Positions 36,988-46,500 of a stretch of 64,000 bases of DNA are shown here, piece after piece (within the stretch, counting starts at the first letter, position 1; each line of letters opens with the position of its first letter). A program made the position numbers and the translations under genes. Source of the DNA: Magnetococcales bacterium (GTDB taxonomy: Bacteria; Pseudomonadota; Magnetococcia; Magnetococcales; UBA8363); NCBI GenBank assembly GCA_015228815.1, contig JADGCV010000023.1, positions 1 through 64,000 of the forward strand. The letters are read 5' to 3'. The notes beneath the pieces are model-generated. The model saw only the letters and a program-made list of their open reading frames with translations, did not search any database and was not told where the DNA came from.

Positions 36988-38529
36988 TTGTCCCGTCGAA
37001 CGTTCTTCCCCCCCACGATCCCGATGCTCCTTTTGGCAGCCCTCCTGCAATCGGCCTGCGCCGTCAAGCCGGAACCCCTGGCGGAAACCCAGATCCTGCG
37101 CCGGGCCCAGGAGGACAAGGTCTCCTTCCGACAGGGGGTGCAGCCGGTCGTCCGCCCCATCTCCCTGGCGGAGGCGATGGCCCGGGCGATCCGTTACAAT
37201 CTCGATCACCGCCTCAAGGCCATGGAGACGGCCCTGGCGCTGGGGCAATCCCGTCTTTCGCGCTATCAACTCCTCCCCCAGGTCACCCTCCAGGCCGGAT
37301 ATTCAGGCCGGAACAATGATCAGGGATCGTCCAGCCGCTCGCTCCTGACCGGAGAAAGCAGCCTTGAGGCCTCGACCTCCTCCGACCGATGGGTCGGCGA
37401 CGCCGATCTGGCGATGACCTGGAATGTCCTCGATTTCGGAGTGAGTTATTACCGCGCCCGACAACAGGCGGACCGTCATCTGGTTGCCCGGCAACGGCAA
37501 CGCAAGGTGATCCACAACATCATCCAGGAGGTACGTCAGGCCTACTGGCGCGCCGCCGTCGCCCAGGAATTGTTGCCCGACATCGACACCTTCCTGGCAG
37601 AGGCCAATCTTGCCCTGGAAGACGCGAAAAAATCGGAAGAAGCGCTGTTGCAACAGCCCATGGATACCCTGCGCTATCGGATGGGTCTCCTGGAAACGGT
37701 GTATCAAATCATCACCCTGCAACGTGACCTGTCGGTCGCCAAGACGCAACTGGCGGCATTGATCAACCATGATCTGACGAAGGAATTCACCCTCGAAATT
37801 CCCGATCATGAAAAACTGCCCTTGCCCGCGGTCCCCCAGGACATCCAGCTCATGGAACGAATGGCGCTGTATCTGCGTCCGGAGTTGCGCGAGGAGGATT
37901 ATCAAAAACGGATCGATGTCGCCGAAACCCGACTGACCTTGTTGCAGGCCCTTCCCGGCCTTGGTCTGGAAGCGGGGGTTCACGGATCGACCAATCGATT
38001 TCTCTATCATGGACAATGGGCCGATGGTGGACTCAAACTGGCGTGGAACCTGATCAATCTGGCTGCCGGCAACGATACCCTCGCCGCCGCCGACCTCCGG
38101 GAGGAGACCGGAAATGTGCGCCGTCTGTCCCTGGGAATGGCCATCCTGACCCAGCTTCATGTGGCCCTGATCCGCTACAACCAGACCCTGGAAGAGTATG
38201 AACTGGTCAAGAACATGAGCCAGACCGCCGACCGGATACAACACCATGCCAACGAGGCCCGCCAGACCATGACCGGACTGGATGTCATTCAGGCGCAGGC
38301 GCGGGCCATCTACCGCCGCATGCAACTGGGACTTTCCCATGCCGAACTGCAAAACGCGGCAAGCCAGATCCAGGTCACCATCGGCCTCGATCCCCTTCCC
38401 TCTTCCCTGGAATCGGGCGATCTGAAAAGCCTGACCCACACCCTCGAAAAAGTCCTCCAACACTGGCAAACGGGAGAAATCGAACTGGGCACCCTTGCCG
38501 CGCACTCCCAGGAGCAGGACAAAGGATGA
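36988..38529 (+). CDS. TolC-family outer-membrane efflux/secretion lipoprotein
   Basis: 513 residues from TTG 36988, with AAGGA at the right distance; ATG 37024 is an alternative. A lipobox LLQSAC follows the hydrophobic stretch MLLLAALLQ. The body is TolC-like: long helices with MARAIRYNLDHRLKAMETALALGQSRLSRYQLLP, beta-barrel stretches, and two structural repeats. TolC channels cross the outer membrane for type I secretion or efflux. The next gene is its periplasmic adaptor (ATGA overlap), but no ABC or RND partner follows. The gene starts 163 bp after aas. Confidence 0.82.
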   Translation: MSRRTFFPPTIPMLLLAALLQSACAVKPEPLAETQILRRAQEDKVSFRQGVQPVVRPISLAEAMARAIRYNLDHRLKAMETALALGQSRLSRYQLLPQVTLQAGYSGRNNDQGSSSRSLLTGESSLEASTSSDRWVGDADLAMTWNVLDFGVSYYRARQQADRHLVARQRQRKVIHNIIQEVRQAYWRAAVAQELLPDIDTFLAEANLALEDAKKSEEALLQQPMDTLRYRMGLLETVYQIITLQRDLSVAKTQLAALINHDLTKEFTLEIPDHEKLPLPAVPQDIQLMERMALYLRPELREEDYQKRIDVAETRLTLLQALPGLGLEAGVHGSTNRFLYHGQWADGGLKLAWNLINLAAGNDTLAAADLREETGNVRRLSLGMAILTQLHVALIRYNQTLEEYELVKNMSQTADRIQHHANEARQTMTGLDVIQAQARAIYRRMQLGLSHAELQNAASQIQVTIGLDPLPSSLESGDLKSLTHTLEKVLQHWQTGEIELGTLAAHSQEQDKG

Positions 38530-39335
38530 AGATTTTTGTCGTTCCATGGATCCTGGGAATCGTTCTGGGACTCGCCCCGCCACTTGCCGTGGCAGGTCCT
38601 GATACTGCCGATGCCCCGTCAAAAATCCAGACAGCGGAAAATACAGAAGAGGCGGAAGGATTGCGCGGATTACTGGTGGCTTCCCAGGAGGCGATTCTTT
38701 CCAGCGACCTGGCGGGACGCATTCTTGAAATCCGGCGCGACACCCGGCAAAAATTCAACAAGGGCGAAGTCCTGATCCGCTTTCATTGTCCCGACCGCGA
38801 GGCGCGACTGCAAAAGGCCAAGGCACAATTGGCCGCCATCGACAAACGGTTGAACGTCCAGCGCAAACTTGTCGAACTGCGCTCGACCAGCCTTCTGGAT
38901 GTCGAACTCCTCGAAGCGGAACGGCTGGGCGCCCTGGCGGAAATGGCCATTCACCAGGCCGAAATCGGCCAATGCACCCTGCTGGCCCCATTCGACGGTC
39001 GCGTCGCCGAACGCCTCGTCAAACCGTTCGAAACCGTCACCCAGGGACAACCCCTGTTGGACATCACAGGTCTGCTCCCCTTCGAAATCCATATCCTCCT
39101 GCCATCGAACCTGTTGTCGCGCATCAAATCGGGAATGCCGGTCTCAATCGACCTGGATGAAACGGGAAAACATTATCCGGCCCGCATCGACCACGCGGGG
39201 GGACGCATCAATCCCGCCGGACAAACAGTGCGCGTGGTCGCCAGAATGGCCACCTTCGAGGAAGAACTCCTCCCCGGAATGAGCGGACCGGTCCGCATCG
39301 AATTTTCCCCCTCGATCGAAAACCGGTCTCAATAA
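38526..39335 (+). CDS. HlyD/RND-type periplasmic adaptor protein
   Basis: 269 residues with signal peptide (LGIVLGLAPPLAVAGP). Shows the adaptor order: biotinyl-lipoyl half SSDLAGRILEIRRDTRQKFNKGEVLIRFHCPDREARLQKAKAQL, a short coiled coil, GQCTLLAPFDGRVAERLVKPFETVTQGQPLLDI, the second lipoyl half, and a beta-barrel end with PARIDHAGGRINPAGQTVRV. Short for the class. Overlaps the TolC-like gene by ATGA and the convergent flhB 3' end by 7 bp. It should bridge the TolC-like channel to an inner-membrane transporter not present here. Confidence 0.85.
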   Translation: MKIFVVPWILGIVLGLAPPLAVAGPDTADAPSKIQTAENTEEAEGLRGLLVASQEAILSSDLAGRILEIRRDTRQKFNKGEVLIRFHCPDREARLQKAKAQLAAIDKRLNVQRKLVELRSTSLLDVELLEAERLGALAEMAIHQAEIGQCTLLAPFDGRVAERLVKPFETVTQGQPLLDITGLLPFEIHILLPSNLLSRIKSGMPVSIDLDETGKHYPARIDHAGGRINPAGQTVRVVARMATFEEELLPGMSGPVRIEFSPSIENRSQ

Positions 39336-40402
39336 TTCCGATTGCGCCGCAGACTGTAGACATAGGCCAAAACCTGGGCCACCGCCTTGAACAGTTGCGG
39401 CGGGATGACCGCTTCCAAAGGGACGTCGGAATACAATGAGCGGGCCAGAGGCGGGTTTTCCACCAGAACGACCTTGTGTTCCCGGGCGATTTCCCGAATA
39501 CGCTGGGCAATGCGGCCACGCCCCTTGGCGATCAGCTTCGGGGCCATCATCTCCCCCTGCTTGTAAAGCAGAGCCACGGCATACTGGGTGGGATTGGTGA
39601 TGACGACATCCGCCTTGGGCACCTCTTCCATCATGCGTCGCTGCGCCATTTCCCGTTGAATCTGACGGATCCGCCCCTTGATCAACGGGTCACCTTCCAT
39701 CTGTTTGAGTTCGTCCTTGACCTCCTGTTTGGTCATGCGCAAATTTTTGACATAATCATGCTGCTGATAGACAAAATCGACGACCGCCAAACCGACGAAG
39801 GCAATGGTCACAAGGATCAACAGATGCATCACATCGGCACCGAGAACCCGAACCACATGGCCCAGATTGGTATCGGAAAGACGGAAGATTTCCAGAGCGC
39901 TGCCTTCGAGGGCAATATAGACCGCGACCGAAATGACCGAAATCTTGATGATCGACTTGATCAATTCGACGATGGATCGCATCGAGAACAGACGCGACAA
40001 CCCCTGAATCGGATTGATCTTGCTCAACTTGGGCATGATCGGGTCGAAGGTGAACAAAAATCCGTGCTGCATGATGGACCCGAGAATGCTGACGATGGTC
40101 AACAGAATGAACAAGGGCATCAGGTCGAGCAGCAGACCGGTGATCATTTCCTGGACCAGGACGACGACCCCCTGGGGTTGAAGACCGTCGTTGATGAATC
40201 CGGCAAAGAAGATCCGCATTTTATTCTGCATCGACATCCAGAGGTTCTCCCCCTGGAAATAGAACGTTCCGGTCGCGGCCATCAGCAGCAGGGCAGTGCC
40301 AACCTCCCGAGAAGAGGTGACCTGTCCCTTGTTGCGGGCATCCTGGACCCGCTTCGAGGTCGGTTCCTCGGTTTTTGACTCCTGGTCGGTATCCTCGGCC
40401 AT
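39329..40402 (-). CDS. flhB: Flagellar export switch protein FlhB
   Basis: 357 residues: four membrane helices then the cytoplasmic domain. N-terminus DQESKTEEPTSKRVQDARNKGQVTSSREV is typical. FlhB cleaves itself between Asn and Pro in NPTH; here the motif reads NPTQ (nt 39584-39595), then YAVALLYKQGEMMAPKLIAKGRG. Cleavage controls the hook-to-filament substrate switch. The gene is last in fliQ-fliR-flhB, 41 bp after fliR. Its 3' end overlaps the adaptor gene on the other strand. Confidence 0.94.
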   Translation of the reverse strand: MAEDTDQESKTEEPTSKRVQDARNKGQVTSSREVGTALLLMAATGTFYFQGENLWMSMQNKMRIFFAGFINDGLQPQGVVVLVQEMITGLLLDLMPLFILLTIVSILGSIMQHGFLFTFDPIMPKLSKINPIQGLSRLFSMRSIVELIKSIIKISVISVAVYIALEGSALEIFRLSDTNLGHVVRVLGADVMHLLILVTIAFVGLAVVDFVYQQHDYVKNLRMTKQEVKDELKQMEGDPLIKGRIRQIQREMAQRRMMEEVPKADVVITNPTQYAVALLYKQGEMMAPKLIAKGRGRIAQRIREIAREHKVVLVENPPLARSLYSDVPLEAVIPPQLFKAVAQVLAYVYSLRRNRNY

Positions 40403-40443
40403 CGATCGAAACCCTCGATTTCCTTAACGCAAAAAACTTGCCG

Positions 40444-41238
40444 TCAAAACCCCACTGCCTTGAACGCAAAGGCAAAAAACGTATCCATTTCCTGCATCAT
40501 GACCTTGCCGAACAGAATCAGGGTCAGCCCCATGATGAGGAAACCGACCATCTGAGCCACCGGCATGGCCAGGAAAAACACCTGGATCTGCGGCGAGGCG
40601 CGGTTGATGAGTCCCATGCCGATGTAAAGCAGCGTGGTCGCCACAAGGATGGGGGCGGAAATCAACAGGGAAAGCTCGAACATGGTCGCCATCGCCTTCA
40701 TGGCCGATTCCAGAAGGTTGCCCGCATGGGGCAATCCTTCACCCAGGGGAAGGGTTTGAAACGAACGGGCGATTCCCTCCAGAAGCAGGTAATGTCCGCC
40801 AACCGACAAAAACAGCATCAGCACCGTCAGATAGAGCAGGTTGGAAAGGACCCCTTCCTGCATCCCCGAGGTCGGATCCATCACCATGGCCATCGACAGG
40901 CCCATTTGAAAGCCAATCAGGCTGCCCGCGACCTGAACCGCCACCAACACCCAGTGAACCAGCATGCCGATGACGGCGCCGATGACGACCTCGGAGACCC
41001 CGGCGGCGATCATGGAGGTCACCTGTCCCTTGCCCTCGCCGCTCCACGGGTCCACCAGCGGAAAAAGAACCACCGTAAGGGCCAGGATCAGCGCCGATTT
41101 GACCCGTCTGGGACCCGCGGCCCGCGAATAGAACGGCGCCGCGAGAAACAGACCCGTGAGCCGCGACAGAATCAGAAAGGCCCGTTCCACCTCACCGACG
41201 CCAAAACCGAGAAAATCGATGAGCGCCAATGGATCCAA
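40444..41238 (-). CDS. fliR: Flagellar export gate protein FliR
   Basis: 264 residues, six membrane helices; the sequence has FLILSRLTGLFLAAPFYSRAAGPRRVKSALILALT and the conserved GFQMGLSMAMVMDPTSG. Part of the FliP5Q4R1 gate complex for flagellar protein export. 19 bp separate it from fliQ upstream on the same strand and 41 bp from flhB downstream. Confidence 0.94.
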   Translation of the reverse strand: MDPLALIDFLGFGVGEVERAFLILSRLTGLFLAAPFYSRAAGPRRVKSALILALTVVLFPLVDPWSGEGKGQVTSMIAAGVSEVVIGAVIGMLVHWVLVAVQVAGSLIGFQMGLSMAMVMDPTSGMQEGVLSNLLYLTVLMLFLSVGGHYLLLEGIARSFQTLPLGEGLPHAGNLLESAMKAMATMFELSLLISAPILVATTLLYIGMGLINRASPQIQVFFLAMPVAQMVGFLIMGLTLILFGKVMMQEMDTFFAFAFKAVGF

Positions 41239-41257
41239 CGCCGTTCTCCAACCCCGT

Positions 41258-41527
41258 CTAATTGACGATTCCGGGGATGGAATCGAACAGCCGCTTGAAA
41301 TAATCCATCATGGTTTCAAGCATCCACGGCAGGGTCAGCGACAGCGCCAGAAAGGTTGCGAGAATCTTCGGAATGAACGTCAGGGTCATTTCCTGGATTT
41401 GGGTGACCGACTGAAACAATGAAATGACGATGCCCACCACCAGCGCGGTCAGCAACATGGGTGCGGAAATGATCAAGGCGGTTTTCAGGGCATCGATGAC
41501 CAGTTCCAGGACAGTTTCGGTGGGCAT
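41258..41527 (-). CDS. fliQ: Flagellar export gate protein FliQ
   Basis: 89 residues with two membrane helices and the signature VGIVISLFQSVTQIQEMTLTFIPKILATFLALSL, standard for FliQ. Forms the export gate with FliP and FliR. It is the first gene of this unit; the typical fliP upstream is not here, so the flagellar operon has been split or rearranged. The ATG lies 117 bp from the PerM-family gene on the same strand. Confidence 0.95.
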   Translation of the reverse strand: MPTETVLELVIDALKTALIISAPMLLTALVVGIVISLFQSVTQIQEMTLTFIPKILATFLALSLTLPWMLETMMDYFKRLFDSIPGIVN

Positions 41528-41643
41528 GAGTCTTCCTCATGAGGCGGCAAGAGGGACGACCAAAGATCGGGCGGCTCGGGGACATTGTAGCCGAACGGTG
41601 TCTCATGTCCATGGAAAATAATGAATCCCAGAAATCGATCTGG

Positions 41644-42783
41644 TCAGGATTGGTCCAGGCGATCGCGATTGATCCTTTCGTAGAGTTCGAAGACGGCAAT
41701 GGCCATGGCGGCGATGACCGGGCCAAAGAACAGGCCCAGAATGCCGAAACTCATGATCCCGCCAAACGTCGCCAAGGTTGTCAACAACGTATGTCCCAGG
41801 GCGGAAAGATCGTTGCCGGGATCCCCGGTCGCACACCAGGAGGAAAGACGCCCGATCAGGATGGGACGGAGAATATTGTCGATGAGAAAACCATTGACGA
41901 TGGCCCCCCAGAACAACAAAAACATCCCCGCCCCCGTTCGTCCGCTCGCCAGAAGATGGTACCCCAGAGGTCCCCAGACGATAAACCCGCCGAGAATGGG
42001 AATGAAGGAAGCGACCGCAAGAGCGACCCCGAGGAAAAACCAGGGCAACCCCAGGATCGCGGCGATCAATGCGAAGGAGAGCCCCTGAGACAAAGCGATG
42101 GTCAGGGTACTCAAGGTAAGGACGGTCGCAAGGCCCGAGAACCGTCCGAGAAGAAAGTCGTCATGATGATTGGGCAACGGTGTCAGCAATCGCAGCCGAT
42201 GGATCAGTTTCGGGCCATCGCGATAAAAGAAGAACAACGAAAACACCACCCAGATCAAAGAGGAAACGAACGCCAGGCTGTTGTTGGTGATTCCCCGGAA
42301 CAGGAACAGCACCCCCTGGGTCGCCCCCTGGATCAAAGCCTCGCGGTTTCCCGTCGCCTGCTCGATGAGAAATTGGGAAAAAAACGCCGGCAGGGGAACG
42401 GATTGGATCACCCCGCCAAGCCCCTGGGCCAGGGCATCCCTGTTTTCGAATCCGGTCAACCATTCGCGCAGCGCACCCGCCATTTCTCCCGCCGTGACGG
42501 CGATGGCCGACAACAGATAAAGAACCGGGGAAACGACAAGGAGCAGGATCAAAAGAGTCATGATCAGGGCCGCTTTTTCCGATCCTAATGAAAAGCGCCG
42601 GGCAAGGTGTTCATACAGGGGATAGGTGGCGGTCGCCAGCAACACCGCCAGAAACAGCCCCGGAAGAAACGGGATGAACAACCATAGAAGCCCCCCCGTG
42701 GCCAAGGCCAGGAGCAACAACAAAAATCCACGCTGGTGCGGCGCCGCGCCATCGGGATCGAGTGTTTTCTGTTTTTTTGCCAT
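41644..42783 (-). CDS. AI-2E/PerM-family (UPF0118) membrane protein
   Basis: 379 residues with eight predicted helices: paired N-terminal helices FLLLLLALATGGLLWLFIPFLPGLFLAVLLATATYPLYEHLARR, a periplasmic stretch, and the C-terminal VALAVASFIPILGGFIVWGPLGYHLLASGRTGAGMFLLFWG. This is the UPF0118/AI-2E transporter family; substrates vary (AI-2 export was proposed for TqsA, Na+/H+ antiport for others), so none is assigned. ATG at 42783 is chosen because the upstream in-frame extension lacks a ribosome site. Confidence 0.85.
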   Translation of the reverse strand: MAKKQKTLDPDGAAPHQRGFLLLLLALATGGLLWLFIPFLPGLFLAVLLATATYPLYEHLARRFSLGSEKAALIMTLLILLLVVSPVLYLLSAIAVTAGEMAGALREWLTGFENRDALAQGLGGVIQSVPLPAFFSQFLIEQATGNREALIQGATQGVLFLFRGITNNSLAFVSSLIWVVFSLFFFYRDGPKLIHRLRLLTPLPNHHDDFLLGRFSGLATVLTLSTLTIALSQGLSFALIAAILGLPWFFLGVALAVASFIPILGGFIVWGPLGYHLLASGRTGAGMFLLFWGAIVNGFLIDNILRPILIGRLSSWCATGDPGNDLSALGHTLLTTLATFGGIMSFGILGLFFGPVIAAMAIAVFELYERINRDRLDQS

Positions 42784-42885
42784 GGGATGCACACCTGTAT
42801 CGTGTATTGAAAATTTTGGAACCATCCGACATGGACACGCGCATGTCTCGGGAAAGGGACAACCCAATCATTGTGGAGGAGCACC

Positions 42886-43476
42886 ATGAAGTTCAAACAC
42901 GGATTTCCGGCATTCCGGATGATTCTGGCCTGTAGCGCGCTCGCCATGGTCACCTGGATCATGGCCCCCCTGCCCAACGCCTTTGGGACGGGGTACTGGA
43001 CCTATCCCGAAAACGGGTCGGACAGGATGCAACGGATTCAGGAATTGAATGGCGCACTGGAAGGACTGAGCGCTGCCCATGTCCAGCAACAGATGGCGAT
43101 CGGTCAGGGCCAGAAGGCGCTCGCCGACACCGAGGCGGAACTGGCCGCGGCACGCAAAGCCCTGGTTTCCGAGGAGCGTCCCGTCACCGAAGCGCTCAAT
43201 CAATACCGCAAGGCCCAGGAACTGTCCCTCGTCGATCCCCTGATTTCCACGGAACAGCAACGACTGGCGGTCGTCAAGGCCAAGGAAGCCCATGCCGCCA
43301 CCATCAACAAACGCAAGGGACAAATCGAGACCCTCGAAGGGAGAATCCCCTTGATCCGCACCGACATGGAGCGGGGGCGGCAGCAATTGAACGTCATTCT
43401 GCAACAGATCGATGCGGTCATCAAGCAACGCGATGAAGTGGCGGAACATGTATTCCTGAAAAATGTCGCCAACTGA
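42886..43476 (+). CDS. Secreted coiled-coil protein of unknown function
   Basis: 196 residues. Signal peptide (ILACSALAMVTWIMAPLPNAFG), then a short GTGYWTYPENGSDRMQ leader and a long alpha-helical, Gln/Ala/Glu-rich stretch (residues 50-190) with heptad-like spacing and no Cys. It could form a periplasmic coiled coil. Start ATG 42886 after GGAGGAGC. It is divergent from the PerM gene and convergent with the FecR-repeat gene. No family recognised. Confidence 0.65.
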   Translation: MKFKHGFPAFRMILACSALAMVTWIMAPLPNAFGTGYWTYPENGSDRMQRIQELNGALEGLSAAHVQQQMAIGQGQKALADTEAELAAARKALVSEERPVTEALNQYRKAQELSLVDPLISTEQQRLAVVKAKEAHAATINKRKGQIETLEGRIPLIRTDMERGRQQLNVILQQIDAVIKQRDEVAEHVFLKNVAN

Positions 43477-43504
43477 ACACCCAGGATTCCGCTGCAAACC
43501 CCCT

Positions 43505-43530
43505 CCGGGAAGAGGCCTGCCCCTTCCCGG
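43505..43530. repeat. Palindromic element between convergent genes
   Basis: CCGGGAAGAGG-cctg-CCCCTTCCCGG forms an 11-bp stem with one mismatch. It resembles the second hairpin at 34713-34737 and lies between the coiled-coil gene and the FecR-repeat gene stop; likely terminator and dispersed repeat. Confidence 0.55.
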
Positions 43531-43559
43531 ATCCCACCAGAGCGAATGCTGATCCAGGC

Positions 43560-46500
43560 TCACGATGGACTGGGGACGGCGCCATTATCGATGAGCGGAG
43601 AATCAATCTGTTGCCCTGCCGATCCGGCCGACTCGGCGGTACCCGGATCCATTCCCGACCGAACCGCCGTATCCACGATGGCGCGCACCTGATCGGGGGC
43701 TGCCGATGTTGCCCCGACCACCACCTCATAGGGTTGCCCCCCCGCCGCCAAAACCGCCTGAACCACTGCTTGGACCTCACCGCCCGCCCGGATCAGCGCT
43801 GCGGTAACCGCCCCCACATTGGCCCCGGCCTGAACGGCAGCGGTGGCCATGGCGGCAGGATTGGCCCCCGAGGCCAGAGCGGCCTGCGCCACTTCGCGAA
43901 CATCCATCCCCAATCTCGACGCCGCGGCCAGCGCCGCGCCGGCATCCCCCCCGGAAGAAATGATCGCCTGGGTCACCCCCCGTTCCCCAAGCCCCACCTG
44001 CAACGCCCCACTCATGATCGCCCCGGTATCGGCTCCCGCCGCGAGCAACGCCCGGGCGATCTCTCCAGTGTTGCCTCCCGACTGGATCGCCGCCCGGGTC
44101 AGCGCCGCCACATCCCCCCCCATGGCCATGGCCGCGGCGGCGATTTGCGCCGCATCGCCACCCGAGGCGATCGCCGCCGCCGTCACATCGACCGCATTGC
44201 CACCCGCGCCGATGGCCGCCTGGGCCATCGATTCGGGATCCCCCCCCGCACCGATGGCCGCCGCCGCCACCTGCGCCGAATCGGCCCCCGCCGCCACCGC
44301 CGCCGCCACCACCTCGGCGGGATCGATCCCCAATCCGACCGCAGCCTGAGTCAAGGTGGCCGGATCGATCCCCGCCGCCACCGCCGTGGCAATGATGTCG
44401 GCGGCACTCATCGACCCTTCGCGCTGGGCCTGCATGAGAACCACCGCTACCGGAGTTCCCGAGGCAATGGCCGAGGCCATCGCCCGTGATTCGGGAGTCT
44501 GGGGAAGTTGTACCGGTTGTTCGGAGGTCGTCAAGGAACGAGAAGCCTCCCCCGGCGCCGCCGAACCGGTTTGACCGGTTACGGAAGATGAAGAAGCCTG
44601 TGATTCCGGAGTATTTCCCCCCTCGCGCGTCGTGGCTGGGGGAGATTGTTTTCCGTCTTCGACGGGGGCGGTCGCCTTGTCGGCCTTGTCGTCCGCCTCC
44701 CTGGCCTTGTCGCCGCTGGTACGGGCCTGATCGCGAATTTCCTGAGATTGTTTAAGAACCTGAGCGATTTCCGGAGACGATGCCGCCTGGGTGACATTTT
44801 GTTTGAAGGCCTCCGTCCCGATCCCCACCGATCCGGCCACTGCCTTGACGATGGCATCAGCGGCACCAGGGCCTGCGACCTGGACCACCACGGCGGCCAC
44901 CTTGGCCGCCGTTGCGGGATCGAGGGAACGGGCCACTGCCGCCGCCACCTGGGCCGCGGCCTCGCCACCCGCGACCTGAGCGACCGCCGCCGCAACCTTG
45001 AGGGCGTTGCCGGCCCCGGCGCTCGCCATGACTGCCTCGGCCACCTTGGCCGCCGCCGCCGCGCCCGCGACCTGGGTCACCGCCGCCGCGACCAGGGCCG
45101 CCCCGTCCGGCCCCGCCGCCCTGGCCGCCGCATCCGCGACAAGGGCAGCACTGCTCACCCCAGCCGCCAGAGTCACCGCCGCCGCGACATCACCGGCCAT
45201 CTTGGCCCCCGCAACCTCAATAACTTTGGTCGCGATACTCGCCGCCGCTTCCGGGGCTGCTTTGACCGCGGCGGAAGCCACCTGGGCCGTCGCCTCGGCC
45301 CTTATCCCTTCCGGCAATCCCGAGATTGCCGCCCCCGCCGCCACCCCTGCCACCCCCGGATCCGCCGTCGCCGCGGCCTGGGCGATCAGGGATGCGGCAT
45401 CGGCATTGTCGGTCGTCCCCTTGGCGGAAACCGCCGCGCCGACAATGATCGCCGCCACCGCCCCATCCCCCTTGGGCGAGGCCTCCACGGCACTTTTGAC
45501 AATGGAGGCGACCTCCGATCCATCCTTGGCCACCGAGGCGGCCCCCTCGATGACGCCCTTCGTCGAATCCATGGTGTTGCGCCGGTTCGATTCGGCCTGT
45601 TTTTCCTGATGGGCGCCGAGGATGGCCTGGGCATCGGGAACGGTGTCGCGGGCCTCGCGTTGAAATGCCTCTCGTGCCTGAATCTGCCGCGGCGTCTGGT
45701 TTCCCGTCACGGGTTCAAGAATTCCCACCTCCGCCGCCTTGACCAGGAGGGACAGGGATCGCAACCCCTCTTCCGCCGACGCCGCCATGGCCTGCCGGAC
45801 AAACGAACCGGCCAGATGCTCCAACCATTCCCCCAGGGTGGCAACCCATCCCCGGAGCCGTTGCACCAACCAGCGCACGACGGTCCGGAACAGTCCCGAT
45901 AACGAAAAGGAATCGGAAACCGCTTTTTCCCCCCCGGAAATCTGTTGCTCCACCGACAGACGGTTGGCAAGGGCATCGGCGCGAATCTGTTCCTCCGTCA
46001 AAGGCAGTCCTTCGGGGAGTTCGTCACCGATTTCGCCGCGCAACAGCATGATCCCCTGGGCCGCGATCGCCTGGGGCAGGTGTTCGGATGCGACCGGCGG
46101 GTTGGCGGCAGCCGCCGACGCGGCATAATGGCCGTCCGAAAGATCGATCGATCCGGCGCCGGTTTGCATCGTGGCCGTCCCCTTGGGCAGATTGATGAAC
46201 TCCGGAAGGTGTTCATCGACAAACCCTTCCGCCACCGTCCCGCGGACGCCGATGGCGGCAGTGCGCGTCCGCACGGTGACATCGGAATTCTTGGTCTTGA
46301 ACCCCGAGGTCAGACGAAAGGCCCCCTTCTCCACCTTGACCGAGTTTTTGGTTGCGCTGCCGGCGGGGTTGAAGACAAATTCATCGAGGACCACCTTGCC
46401 GTCGGGACCGACGGTGAACGTCGTCCCATCGCGAAACTTGAGGATGGCGACCGCACCCGCCTTGGTGACGATCTCCTCGCCCGCCATGAGTTCATCATTG

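Noticed and set aside
34458-37160. 900-codon minus-strand ORF opposite aas
   Set aside because: High-GC antisense shadow of aas, with Arg/Gly/His-rich translation and no domain; aas motifs are unambiguous.
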